Assembly: GCF_017921815.1 (NCBI RefSeq)
Contig: NZ_JAGEMM010000004.1
Coordinates: 62,001 to 126,000, forward strand
Length of the DNA stretch: 64,000 nt
Direction: 5' to 3'
DNA from: Microvirga antarctica
Lineage (GTDB): Bacteria; Pseudomonadota; Alphaproteobacteria; Rhizobiales; Beijerinckiaceae
Positions within the stretch are counted from its first letter, which is position 1; each line of letters begins with the position of its first letter. The notes under the pieces were generated by a model that saw nothing but the letters and a program-made list of their open reading frames with translations, was not told where the DNA came from and did not search any database. The translations under genes and the position numbers were made by a program. This document shows, in pieces, positions 43,741 to 52,810 of the stretch.

Positions 43741-45417
43741 ATGACAGCGCCCTCCCGCACCGGCGGCCAGATCCTTGTCGATCAGCTACTTGCCCAGGGG
43801 GTCGATCACATCTTCTGCGTCCCGGGCGAGAGCTATCTGGCGGCGCTTGATGCGCTGCACGATGCGTCGATCACCGTCACGGTCTGTCGCCAGGAGGGCG
43901 GGGCGGCCATGATGGCGGAAGCCCATGGCAAACTCACCGGCCGCCCGGGCATCTGCTTCGTGACCCGCGGGCCGGGAGCGACCAACGCCTCGCCGGGCCT
44001 GCATATCGCCAAGCAGGATTCCACGCCGATGATCCTGTTCGTGGGCCAGATCGAGCGCGGCATGCGCGAGCGCGAGGCCTTCCAGGAACTGGATTACCGG
44101 GCGGCCTTCGGACCGCTGGTGAAATGGGCCACCGAGGTCGACGACGCGGCCCGCTTCCCCGAGATCGTCTCGAGGGCCTTTCATGTGGCGACATCCGGCC
44201 GTCCCGGCCCGGTGGTGATCGCGCTGCCCGAAGATGTGCTGACCGACATGGCGAGCGTTGCCGACGCGCCGCGCTACGCCGTCATTGAAAGCCACCCTTC
44301 GCCCGCACAGATGGACGACCTTTCCGCCCTCCTGGCCGGTGCAAAAAACCCCATCGCGCTCATCGGCGGAAGCCGGTGGTCGGACGCGGCGGTGAAAGAT
44401 TTCGTCAGCTTCGCCGAGGCCTTCGCGTTGCCGGTCGCCTGCACGTTCCGCCGCCAGATGCTGTTTCCAGCCGATCATCCGTCCTACGCGGGCGATCTCG
44501 GGCTGGGCGTCAACCCGAAGCTCCTCGCCCGGATCAACGATGCGGATCTGATCCTGCTGGTCGGCAGCAGGCTGTCCGAGATCGCCAGCCAGTCCTACAC
44601 GCTGCTTAACATCCCGGCCCCGCGCCAGACCGTCGTCCACGTCCATCCCGATTCGAGCGAACTCGGTCGGGTCTACGCGCCGCGCCTCGCCATCAACGCC
44701 TCGCCGGTTGCCTTTGCGGCGGCGCTTGCCGGCCTCAAACCCATGGACGACCTCCCGTGGCGCGTGGGCACGAAGACAGCGCACGCGGATTATCTCGCCT
44801 GGAGCGATCCGGCCCCCATCCGCCACCCCGGCGCCCTGCAGATGGGCGAGGTCATGGGCTATCTGCGCAAGACGCTGCCGCCGGAGACGATCTTCTGCAA
44901 CGGTGCCGGCAACTTCGCGACCTGGGTCCACCGCTTCTGGCCCTTTACGCGCTTCGGCACTCAACTCGCCCCAACGTCCGGCTCGATGGGCTACGGCGTG
45001 CCGGCGGCGGTCGGGGCCAAACGCGTTCAGCCCGATTCTCCGGTCGTGGTGTTTGCCGGCGACGGCGACTTTCTCATGAACGGACAGGAATTCGCGACCG
45101 CCGTGCAATACGATCTGCCAATTGTCGTCATCCTGCTCGACAACGGCATGTACGGCACCATCCGCATGCACCAGGAGCGCCACTATCCCGGTCGCGTCTC
45201 GGCGACGCTTCTCAAGAACCCTGATTTCGCCGCTTACGCCAAGGCCTTCGGGGGCCATGGGGAGCGCGTCGAACGGACGGAAGATTTCGCGCCGGCTTTC
45301 GAACGGGCGCTCGAATCGGGTAAACCCGCCATCCTCCACTGCCTGCTCGATCCCGAGGCGATCACGCCGTCGATGTCGATCACGCAGATCCGCGAAAAGG
45401 CGCTGGCCGAGCGCTAG
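43741..45417 (+). CDS. Thiamine-diphosphate-dependent enzyme, acetolactate-synthase-like
   Basis: 558 aa with the three-domain ThDP decarboxylase/carboligase layout. The catalytic Glu is in CRQEGGAAMMAEA (about residue 52). The central domain follows, and the ThDP-Mg motif is GDGDFLMNGQEFATAVQ...DNGMYG near residues 440-475. No regulatory subunit gene is adjacent, so biosynthetic acetolactate synthase is unlikely. Catabolic carboligases such as glyoxylate carboligase, sulfoacetaldehyde acetyltransferase or benzoylformate decarboxylase share this frame. The gene stands alone between a hairpin and the convergent transaldolase gene. Confidence 0.85.
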   Translation: MTAPSRTGGQILVDQLLAQGVDHIFCVPGESYLAALDALHDASITVTVCRQEGGAAMMAEAHGKLTGRPGICFVTRGPGATNASPGLHIAKQDSTPMILFVGQIERGMREREAFQELDYRAAFGPLVKWATEVDDAARFPEIVSRAFHVATSGRPGPVVIALPEDVLTDMASVADAPRYAVIESHPSPAQMDDLSALLAGAKNPIALIGGSRWSDAAVKDFVSFAEAFALPVACTFRRQMLFPADHPSYAGDLGLGVNPKLLARINDADLILLVGSRLSEIASQSYTLLNIPAPRQTVVHVHPDSSELGRVYAPRLAINASPVAFAAALAGLKPMDDLPWRVGTKTAHADYLAWSDPAPIRHPGALQMGEVMGYLRKTLPPETIFCNGAGNFATWVHRFWPFTRFGTQLAPTSGSMGYGVPAAVGAKRVQPDSPVVVFAGDGDFLMNGQEFATAVQYDLPIVVILLDNGMYGTIRMHQERHYPGRVSATLLKNPDFAAYAKAFGGHGERVERTEDFAPAFERALESGKPAILHCLLDPEAITPSMSITQIREKALAER

Positions 45418-45464
45418 AGGCCGGCCAACGCGAAACGGGACCCCGGGCGGTTCCGCTGTCCGCC

Positions 45465-46430
45465 TTACGCTGCGTCCGCCAACCGTTTGGCCACAAGGGC
45501 GCGCAGGGACCGCAGGTCCTTCACGAATGCCCGGATGCCCTCGGACAGCTTTTCGGACGCCATGGCGTCTTCGTTGAGGGCAAACCGGAACGCCTTCTCA
45601 TCGAGAGGCAGCACCGCGTCACCCGCAGGCCCGGCGTGCGGGCTCAACATGCGCGGAAGCGGCCCCTCGGCAGCGGCGAGCTCGTCCAGCAGCGCGGGTG
45701 AGATCGTCAGCCGGTCGCAGCCGGCCAGAGCCTCGATCTCCCCGATATTCCGGAACGACGCGCCCATGACGACGGTCTTCACGCCCTGAGCCTTGTAGGC
45801 CTTGTAGATCTTGCGGACCGATACGACACCGGGATCGGTTTCGCCCGTATAGGGTCCGCCGCCGGCCTTCACATGCCAGTCGAGGATCCGGCCGACGAAG
45901 GGCGAGATGAGGAACACGCCGGCTTCCGCGCAGGCCTGCGCTTGGGCCTGGCAGAACAGCAGGGTGAGATTGCAATCGATGCTCTCTTCCTGGAGCACCT
46001 TGGCGGCGCGGATGCCCTCCCAGGTGGCGGCGATCTTGATGAGGATACGGTCGCGGCCGATGCCGCGCTCCTGGTAGGCCCGGATGATCGCGCGCGCCTT
46101 GGCAAGGGTCGCCTCGGTATCGAACGACAGATCGGCATCGACTTCCGTCGAGACCCGGCCCGGCACGATCGCCGCAAGCTCGGCCCCGAAGGCCACGGCG
46201 AGCCGGTCGCAGATCGCGTCCACGACGCGCTCGCTCGGTCCCGTTTGGGTCCGGCCCCACCGCAAGGCCTCGTCCACGATGGGGGCTGCCGCCGGGTTTT
46301 CGACCGCCTTGAGCAGCAGGGTCGGATTCGTGGTGCAATCCTGGGGCTTCAGGCGGCGGACCGCATCGAGATCGCCGGTATCGGCGACGACGACCGTCAT
46401 GTCACGCAGGTGATCGAGTTTTGACGGCAT
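45465..46430 (-). CDS. tal: Transaldolase
   Basis: 321 aa, class 1 transaldolase of the TalB size. It transfers a dihydroxyacetone unit between sedoheptulose-7-phosphate and glyceraldehyde-3-phosphate in the pentose phosphate pathway. The Schiff-base lysine is K132 in [11 protein letters not shown], the same number as in E. coli TalB. The N-terminal signature [12 protein letters not shown] and the [11 protein letters not shown] segment are intact. It is convergent with the ThDP enzyme gene (47-nt gap, no clear terminator) and 95 nt from a LysR gene. Confidence 0.97.
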   Translation of the reverse strand: MPSKLDHLRDMTVVVADTGDLDAVRRLKPQDCTTNPTLLLKAVENPAAAPIVDEALRWGRTQTGPSERVVDAICDRLAVAFGAELAAIVPGRVSTEVDADLSFDTEATLAKARAIIRAYQERGIGRDRILIKIAATWEGIRAAKVLQEESIDCNLTLLFCQAQAQACAEAGVFLISPFVGRILDWHVKAGGGPYTGETDPGVVSVRKIYKAYKAQGVKTVVMGASFRNIGEIEALAGCDRLTISPALLDELAAAEGPLPRMLSPHAGPAGDAVLPLDEKAFRFALNEDAMASEKLSEGIRAFVKDLRSLRALVAKRLADAA

Positions 46431-46525
46431 GGGGCGCTCCGTTCGCTGTTGCGGCCAGACTTAGACTCTCCAGCCTGTCCAGTGAAGCCCCGAACAAGGC
46501 AGCATTTTGCTCCGCGCCCCGCCGG

Positions 46526-47416
46526 TCAGACGAACAGGCCGCGATGGGCCTTCACGCGGCCGAGGATGAAGGCATGCACCTCCTCGACGCGCCGCAGGTT
46601 GCGTGTCTCGCTGTGCGTCACCAGCCAATAGGTCCGCAGGAACGACAGGTCGGGGAGCACGACCCGCAGCTCCGGAAACGACCGCAGCGCATAATCGTGC
46701 AGGACGCCAACGCCGGCGCCGGCGCGCACCGCCTCCACCTGGGCCACGACGCTCGCGCATTCGTAGCGCCGGGCGGTGTATTTCTCGAGGCTCGAGAAAT
46801 AATCGAGCACAGGGCTGTAGAGGAGGTCCTGCACATAAGTCACGAGTGTCAGCCCGGCGAGATCGGTCGGGTGGTCGATGGGCCCATGCCGGTCGAGATA
46901 ATCCTGCGAGGCGTAGAGCCGCAGCCGATAATCCGTCAGCTTGCGTGAGACGAGGCGACCTTCCGTCGGTTGTTCCAGGGTGATGGCGATGTCGGCCTCG
47001 CGCTTAGTAAGCGAGAAGGTCTGCGGCAGGGCCACGAGCTGAAGCGTCAGGCCCGGATGCCGTTCGGCCAGCGCGCCGAGCTCAGGGGCCAGAAAATAGG
47101 TCCCGAACCCGTCAGGCGCGCCGACCCGTACGGTCCCCGACAGGGCAAGGTCGGACCCGCCGATCTCGCTCGCCACCGCCAGCGCCTGGCTTTCAATGGT
47201 TTCGGCGCGCACCAGCAGGCGCTCGCCCGCCTCCGTCAGCGCATAACCTTGCGGCCGCCGCTCATAGAGTTTGGTCTTGAGCGCGTGCTCAAGCGCGGTC
47301 AGCCGCCGCGACACGGTCGTGTGATCGGCTTCGAGTTGCCGGGCCGCAGCCGTCAGCCGCCCGGTGCGCGCCACCGCCAGGAAGAAACGCAGGTCGTTCC
47401 AGTCGAAAGTGTTCAC
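46526..47416 (-). CDS. LysR family transcriptional regulator, likely for mmsA
   Basis: About 296 aa. The LysR helix-turn-helix is clear (DWNDLRFFLAVARTGRLTAAA, then HTTVSRRLTALE). The start is uncertain: GTG 47416 gives the family-typical N terminus NTFDWNDL, while an ATG 48 nt upstream would add 16 residues and cover the candidate operator region. It is divergent from mmsA, and the likely role is control of that gene or the mms cluster. A T-N11-A box is present between the two genes. Confidence 0.9.
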   Translation of the reverse strand: MNTFDWNDLRFFLAVARTGRLTAAARQLEADHTTVSRRLTALEHALKTKLYERRPQGYALTEAGERLLVRAETIESQALAVASEIGGSDLALSGTVRVGAPDGFGTYFLAPELGALAERHPGLTLQLVALPQTFSLTKREADIAITLEQPTEGRLVSRKLTDYRLRLYASQDYLDRHGPIDHPTDLAGLTLVTYVQDLLYSPVLDYFSSLEKYTARRYECASVVAQVEAVRAGAGVGVLHDYALRSFPELRVVLPDLSFLRTYWLVTHSETRNLRRVEEVHAFILGRVKAHRGLFV

Positions 47417-47476
47417 CGCCGCCCCCGCCAGATATTGGTGTTTTCGCACAGCCGTGGCTCTCATTCACCCATAGTG

Positions 47477-47491
47477 TTGCGATTTTAACAA
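47477..47491. promoter_or_regulatory. LysR-type T-N11-A box between lysR and mmsA
   Basis: TTG-N9-CAA (47477-47491, TTGCGATTTTAACAA) is a dyad that contains the T-N11-A spacing of LysR sites. It is 59 bp before the mmsA start and 61 bp before the regulator's GTG. AT-rich compared with its surroundings. Confidence 0.5.
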
Positions 47492-47549
47492 TGATAGCCT
47501 TGGGGCAATCACGAAACGCCACGTCAGAACAGCAGGGAAGGAAATCGCC

Positions 47550-49046
47550 ATGCGCGAAGTCGGACATTTCATCGGCGGCAAGCACGTTGCCGGCACTTCT
47601 GGCCGGACCTCCGACATTTTCCAGCCCATGACGGGCGAGGTCATCGGCAAGGTTGCGCTCGCGTCCAGGGACGAGTTGCGCAAGGCGGTGGAGAACGCCA
47701 AGGCGGCGCAGCCGGCCTGGGCATTCACGAACCCGCAGCGCCGCGCCCGCGTCATGATGAAGTTCCTCGACCTCATCGCCAAGGAGAACGATGCGCTGGC
47801 CGAGCTGCTGGCGCGCGAGCACGGAAAGACCATCGCGGATGCGAAAGGCGACATCCAGCGCGGCGTCGAGGTGGTGGAATTCTGCACCGGCATTCCGCAC
47901 CTGATGAAGGGCGATTTCTCCGAGGGCGCGGGCCCCGGCATCGACATGTATTCGATCCGGCAGGCGCTCGGCGTCGTGGCGGGCATCACCCCGTTCAACT
48001 TCCCGGCGATGATTCCCCTGTGGAAACTGGCCCCAGCCATTGCCTGCGGCAATGCCTTCATTCTCAAGCCGTCCGAGCGGGCGCCCGGCGTTCCGATGCG
48101 GCTTGCCGAACTCATGATGGAGGCGGGTCTGCCGGCCGGCATCCTCAACGTCGTCAACGGCGACAAGGAATCGGTGGACGGCATTCTCGACGACCCGGAC
48201 ATCAAGGCGGTGGGCTTCGTCGGCTCGTCGTCGATTGCAGAATATGTCTATTCGCGCGCCACCGCCACCGGCAAGCGCGCCCAGTGCTTCGGCGGCGCCA
48301 AGAACCACATGATCATCATGCCGGATGCGGATCTCGACCAGGTCGCCGACGCGCTGATCGGCGCAGGCTACGGCTCGGCCGGCGAGCGCTGCATGGCGAT
48401 CTCGGTGGCGGTCCCGGTCGGCAAGGCGACGGCCGATGCACTGATGGACCGACTGGTCCCGCGCGTGGAAAGCCTCAAGGTCGGCCCCTCGACCGATCCG
48501 TCGGCCGATTTCGGCCCGATGGTCACGAAGGCCCATCTCGACAAGGTCCGGTCCTATGTGGATCTGGGCGTCAAGGAAGGCGCCAAGCTCGTGGTCGACG
48601 GGCGCGACTTCAAGATGCAGGGCTACGAGAACGGCTTCTACATGGGCGGCTGCCTCTTCGACGACGTCACCCCCGACATGCGGATCTACAAGGAAGAGAT
48701 CTTTGGCCCCGTCCTGTCGGTGGTGCGCGCGAAGGATTATGAGGATGCGCTGCGTCTTCCCAGCGAGCACGAATACGGCAACGGCGTTGCGATTTACACC
48801 CGCGACGGCGATGCGGCGCGGGACTTCGCGTCCCGGGTGAATGTGGGCATGGTCGGCATCAACGTCCCGATCCCGGTTCCGCTGGCCTATTACACCTTCG
48901 GCGGCTGGAAGCGCTCCGGCTTCGGCGATCTCAACCAGCACGGCGCCGACGCGATCCGGTTCTACACCAAGACCAAGACGGTGACGTCGCGCTGGCCGTC
49001 CGGCATCAAGGATGGGGCGGAGTTCTCGATCCCGACCATGAAGTAG
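47550..49046 (+). CDS. mmsA: Methylmalonate-semialdehyde dehydrogenase (CoA-acylating)
   Basis: 498 aa. MMSDH converts methylmalonate semialdehyde to propionyl-CoA and CO2 at the end of valine and myo-inositol breakdown. The catalytic Cys is C281 in GSAGERCMA. The general-base Glu of ordinary aldehyde dehydrogenases is absent: the corresponding segment reads FGGAKNH instead of LELGGK, a known MMSDH hallmark that fits CoA-dependent deacylation. AGCAGGGAAGG precedes the ATG. An acyl-CoA dehydrogenase and mmsB follow, so valine is the likely source. Confidence 0.95.
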   Translation: MREVGHFIGGKHVAGTSGRTSDIFQPMTGEVIGKVALASRDELRKAVENAKAAQPAWAFTNPQRRARVMMKFLDLIAKENDALAELLAREHGKTIADAKGDIQRGVEVVEFCTGIPHLMKGDFSEGAGPGIDMYSIRQALGVVAGITPFNFPAMIPLWKLAPAIACGNAFILKPSERAPGVPMRLAELMMEAGLPAGILNVVNGDKESVDGILDDPDIKAVGFVGSSSIAEYVYSRATATGKRAQCFGGAKNHMIIMPDADLDQVADALIGAGYGSAGERCMAISVAVPVGKATADALMDRLVPRVESLKVGPSTDPSADFGPMVTKAHLDKVRSYVDLGVKEGAKLVVDGRDFKMQGYENGFYMGGCLFDDVTPDMRIYKEEIFGPVLSVVRAKDYEDALRLPSEHEYGNGVAIYTRDGDAARDFASRVNVGMVGINVPIPVPLAYYTFGGWKRSGFGDLNQHGADAIRFYTKTKTVTSRWPSGIKDGAEFSIPTMK

Positions 49047-49190
49047 GCGGCCTTTCGGCCCGAAATCCTGTTTCGGCTTCGCTGCAAGCCGGACAGAGCC
49101 TATCGTTCTAGGGGAGCTCGCGCTCAGATGGCCCTTGGTGGCAACATGGCGCGCGCCCTGACACCGTCAGTCCCGGAGCCAGCACCCGCC

Positions 49191-50339
49191 ATGACCCAGT
49201 TCTCCCTCACCGACGATCAGATCGCCATCCGCGACATGGCCCTGTCTTTCGCGACCGAGAATCTGGCGCCGCACGCGCTCGAATGGGACGAGAAACGGCA
49301 TTTCCCCGTCGACGTCATGCGCGAAGCCGCGGCCCTTGGCATGGCGTCCATCTATACCCGGGAGGATGTGGGCGGGTCCGGCATGAGCCGCCTCGATGCG
49401 GCGCTGATCTTCGAGGCCCTGGCGACGGGATGTCCCACCATCTCGGCGTATCTCTCCATCCACAACATGGTCACGTGGATGATCGACCGGTACGGCTCCG
49501 AGGCGCAGCGCCAGCTCTTCGTGCCGCGCCTGTCGACCATGGAGCTGATCGGCAGCTATTGCCTCACCGAACCGGGCTCCGGGTCGGACGCAGCCGCCCT
49601 GAAGACCCGCGCGGTCCTCGACGGCGACGTGTACGTGGTCAACGGCGTCAAGCAGTTCATCTCGGGCGCGGGCGTCTCCGACGTCTATCTGACAATGGTG
49701 CGAACCGGCGAGAGCGGTCCTTCGGGAATCTCCACGCTGGTCATCGAAAAGGACACGCCGGGCCTGTCTTTCGGCGCGATCGAGAAAAAGATGGGCTGGA
49801 ACGCACAGCCGACCCGGGCGGTGATTTTCGAGGATGCCCGCGTCCCGGTGGCCAACCGTCTGGCCGACGAGGGGATGGGCTTCAAGATTGCCATGTCGGG
49901 CCTCGACGGCGGGCGGATCAATATCGGCGCCTGCTCGCTCGGCGGCGCCCAATCGGCCCTCGACAAGTCGCTCACCTATGCAAACGACCGGAAGGCCTTC
50001 GGCAAGCGGATCGCCGATTTCCAGTCGCTGCAGTTCAAGCTCGCCGATATGGCGACCGACCTCGAATGCGCCAGGACGTTCTTGTGGCGCGCGGCCGCTT
50101 CCCTCGACGAGAAGGCGCTGGATGCCACCAAACTCTGCGCGATGGCCAAGCGCCTGGCCACCGATACGGGCTTCAACGTGGCCAACGATGCCCTGCAGAT
50201 CCATGGCGGCTACGGCTATCTGGCCGATTATGGAATCGAGAAGATCGTGCGCGACCTACGCGTGCACCAGATTCTCGAGGGCACCAACGAGATCATGCGG
50301 CTGATCGTGGCGAGAGACCTCGTCGGCCGCGGAAACTGA
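49191..50339 (+). CDS. Acyl-CoA dehydrogenase, probable isobutyryl-CoA dehydrogenase
   Basis: About 382 aa FAD enzyme. Family signatures are present: YCLTEPGSGSDAAAL, and the C-terminal QIHGGYGYLADYGIEKIVRD with LEGTNEIMRLIVAR. The catalytic Glu is expected in the LEGTNE segment. Flanking mmsA and mmsB suggest isobutyryl-CoA to methacrylyl-CoA in valine catabolism. The start is uncertain: ATG 49191 gives the family-like N terminus, while the frame opens at ATG 49128 with a low-complexity extension. No enoyl-CoA hydratase or 3-hydroxyisobutyryl-CoA hydrolase gene is present here. Confidence 0.9.
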   Translation: MTQFSLTDDQIAIRDMALSFATENLAPHALEWDEKRHFPVDVMREAAALGMASIYTREDVGGSGMSRLDAALIFEALATGCPTISAYLSIHNMVTWMIDRYGSEAQRQLFVPRLSTMELIGSYCLTEPGSGSDAAALKTRAVLDGDVYVVNGVKQFISGAGVSDVYLTMVRTGESGPSGISTLVIEKDTPGLSFGAIEKKMGWNAQPTRAVIFEDARVPVANRLADEGMGFKIAMSGLDGGRINIGACSLGGAQSALDKSLTYANDRKAFGKRIADFQSLQFKLADMATDLECARTFLWRAAASLDEKALDATKLCAMAKRLATDTGFNVANDALQIHGGYGYLADYGIEKIVRDLRVHQILEGTNEIMRLIVARDLVGRGN

Positions 50340-50400
50340 TGTCGGACAAAAACGCCAACCTGTCGTCGGTCGCCCCGCGCCCGACACGATGGAGAGAACC

Positions 50401-51288
50401 ATGACCACCATCGCATTCATCGGACTTGGGCATATGGGTGGCCCGATGGCCGCCAATCTCGTCAAGGCGGGCCATGCGGTGACGGGTTTCGACCTCGTCC
50501 CCGCGTCGATCGCCCAGGCAGAGGCCGACGGGCTGAAAACGGCCGGCTCGGCGAAGGACGCCGTGGCGGATGCCGAGATCGTCATCACCATGCTGCCGGC
50601 GGGAAAACACGTTCTGTCGGTCTGGACCGATATTCTGGGCGCGGTGCGCCCGGGTGCCCTCGTGATCGATTGTTCGACCATCGACGTGGACAGCGCGCGG
50701 GCGGCCCACGCCATGGCCGGCAAGCAGGGGTTGATGGCGCTGGATGCGCCGGTGTCCGGGGGCGTCGGCGGCGCCACGGCCGGCACGCTTACCTTCATGG
50801 TCGGCGGGTCCGACGAGGCCTTCGCGACGGCGGAGCCGATCCTCTCGCGCATGGGCAAACGCGTCGTGCATTGCGGCGCTGGCGGTGCCGGTCAGGCGGC
50901 CAAGATCTGTAACAACATGATTCTCGGAATCTCGATGATCGGTGTCGCCGAGGCGTTCGTGCTCGCCGAAAAACTCGGGCTGTCGCACCAGGCCCTGTAT
51001 GACGTCGCCTCGACGGCGTCGGGACAGTGCTGGTCGCTCACCACCTATTGCCCGGTTCCCGGACCGGTGCCGACCTCACCGGCCAATAACGGTTACAAGC
51101 CCGGCTTCGCGGCCGCCCTCATGCTCAAGGACCTCAAGCTGTCGCAGGAGGCCGCTCAGTCGTCGGGCGCCGCAACACCCATGGGCGCGGCGGCCGAACA
51201 GCTCTACGGCCAGTTCAACGAGGCGGGTCACGCCGGAGTGGATTTCTCCGGCATCATCAATTTCCTGCGCGAGCGCACCACGACCTGA
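50401..51288 (+). CDS. mmsB: 3-hydroxyisobutyrate dehydrogenase
   Basis: 295 aa, beta-hydroxyacid dehydrogenase family. The cofactor motif GLGHMGGPMAANL is at about residues 8-20, the substrate motif DAPVSGGVGGATAGTLTFMVGG near 116-137, and the catalytic Lys is in GAGGAGQAAKICNN. It oxidises 3-hydroxyisobutyrate to methylmalonate semialdehyde, the MmsA substrate. ATG 50401 follows GGAGAGAACC. The spacing of 61 nt from the acyl-CoA dehydrogenase gene fits one operon. Confidence 0.95.
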   Translation: MTTIAFIGLGHMGGPMAANLVKAGHAVTGFDLVPASIAQAEADGLKTAGSAKDAVADAEIVITMLPAGKHVLSVWTDILGAVRPGALVIDCSTIDVDSARAAHAMAGKQGLMALDAPVSGGVGGATAGTLTFMVGGSDEAFATAEPILSRMGKRVVHCGAGGAGQAAKICNNMILGISMIGVAEAFVLAEKLGLSHQALYDVASTASGQCWSLTTYCPVPGPVPTSPANNGYKPGFAAALMLKDLKLSQEAAQSSGAATPMGAAAEQLYGQFNEAGHAGVDFSGIINFLRERTTT

Positions 51289-51408
51289 AAGACCGGTGCG
51301 GCCGCGTGATCTGGAGCCACAGGTGTTGCACGCCACCTACAGTATTCGGACCGGGCGTCCTTTAGTGTCGGCGTTCCGAAAGCTCAACCGCGAGCGCATG
51401 ATCCCATA

Positions 51409-52620
51409 ATGGCCCGTTCTCCCACCCTCACGGCCAATCCCTCAGCCGATGCGGCCGCCATGTTGCGGCGACTCGGCTTCGCGCTGTTGTTCTTCGTCAT
51501 TCCTGTCACGGCGCTGTTCGCGCGGCGCGCCGTGGTGATCGTCGCCCCGTTCGCGGTCGTACTGCTGTTGCTGGCGGTTTTTCTCGATGGCGGCTCGAAA
51601 GCCCCGGCCAACCGGCTGATGACCGTGATCCGCTCCCCGGCGGGTGTCGCCGGCGGCGTCCTGCTCTTCTGGGCAGCACTTTCGCTCCTCTGGACGCCTT
51701 TCGTGCCAGAGGCGTCGGAGCGTCTTCTGAACATCTTTGGCATGTGCGCGATGGCGCTGGTGGGGTATCTGGCCATTCCCGCCCGGATGCGGTCCGCCAA
51801 CCTTTACATTCTGCCGGTCGGCGTCGGCATGGCGGCCCTGATGGGCATGATCGCCGTGTTCCGGGAAGGGTCAGGTCTCGACCCGGGCGGGCAAAGCCTT
51901 GATCGCGGCATGATCGTCCTGGTTCTGCTCCTGTGGCCGGCCATCACCTGGCTGCATTCGCGCGGGCGCAACCTCGAGGCGCTTCTGCTGGCGGTCGTCG
52001 TCGCCCTGGGGTCGCTGTTCGCCCGGGATGCGCTGGCCCTGCAGGCCCTGTCGGTGGGCGTCCTGGCCTTTGTCCTCACGGCCCTTCTGCCGGGCACGGG
52101 CGCCCGGTTGACTGGGATTGCCATGGCGGGCCTGTTGCTCTTCGCACCCCTCCTTCCATTCCTGCTCAAGCCCCTGCTCATCGGCGTGCTGGGTCCCCAG
52201 GCCGCGGCTGTCGCGAGCGTTGATGTCTGGCGCACTCTGATCCTGGAGGAGCCACACCGCCTGATTACCGGGCACGGCCTCGAGACGGCCTTGCGCGGAC
52301 GCTTCTTCGGGTTGCTGCCGGCCAATGCGCCTTTCTCGTTCCTGTTCGAAATCTGGTACGAACTCGGCCTCGTCGGCGCAGGGGCCGCGGCCACAATCCT
52401 CTATTCGGCGGCGTCTCGCGCCGGCGGCGACCGGCCTGTCCTCGGGCCGGGAATCATGGCGGCCTTTGCGACAGCCTATGCGCTGGGCTGCCTGGGCATC
52501 GGCACGGCCCAGATCTGGTGGTTTGCCACCCTGGTGGTGATGGTGCTGATCTTCGTTGCCATCGACCGCGGGCAGTTTCGCACCACACGTCCCAAGGCGA
52601 TCCTCCGACCGGTCCATTGA
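51409..52620 (+). CDS. Polytopic membrane protein, O-antigen ligase/polymerase-like
   Basis: 403 aa, very hydrophobic, about ten or more membrane segments, no signal peptide. A periplasmic-loop stretch after about residue 270 contains ITGHGLETA and LFEIWYELGLVGAG, resembling the H-containing loop of WaaL/Wzy-type glycan ligases and polymerases. No glycosyltransferase genes are nearby, so the acceptor is unknown. The gene begins 120 nt after mmsB with a weak ribosome site. Assignment to the O-antigen ligase superfamily is tentative. Confidence 0.6.
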   Translation: MARSPTLTANPSADAAAMLRRLGFALLFFVIPVTALFARRAVVIVAPFAVVLLLLAVFLDGGSKAPANRLMTVIRSPAGVAGGVLLFWAALSLLWTPFVPEASERLLNIFGMCAMALVGYLAIPARMRSANLYILPVGVGMAALMGMIAVFREGSGLDPGGQSLDRGMIVLVLLLWPAITWLHSRGRNLEALLLAVVVALGSLFARDALALQALSVGVLAFVLTALLPGTGARLTGIAMAGLLLFAPLLPFLLKPLLIGVLGPQAAAVASVDVWRTLILEEPHRLITGHGLETALRGRFFGLLPANAPFSFLFEIWYELGLVGAGAAATILYSAASRAGGDRPVLGPGIMAAFATAYALGCLGIGTAQIWWFATLVVMVLIFVAIDRGQFRTTRPKAILRPVH

Positions 52621-52810
52621 GGCTCCGGGGGGGCGGGTTCGCGATTGCGATTGACCGCCTGCCTCGCGGTCTGCTTGGGTATCGGCTTGCCCATGAGGGT
52701 GCATCGCCAAGACCGGCGTGGCACGATCATGCGACGAACCCGAACGCTGGAATTCTCGCGGTGCCGCTGTGCCGGAGTGACCAATCCAGCGCCAGTCGCC
52801 GAGGATGTCG

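Noticed and set aside
43786..45339. A 517-codon minus-strand open frame opposite the ThDP enzyme
   Set aside because: Antisense shadow; the plus frame has catalytic motifs and the right length.
46431..46520. GGGGCGC and GCGCCCC forming a long-range stem between tal and lysR
   Set aside because: The arms are about 76 nt apart with no compact fold, expected by chance in GC-rich DNA.
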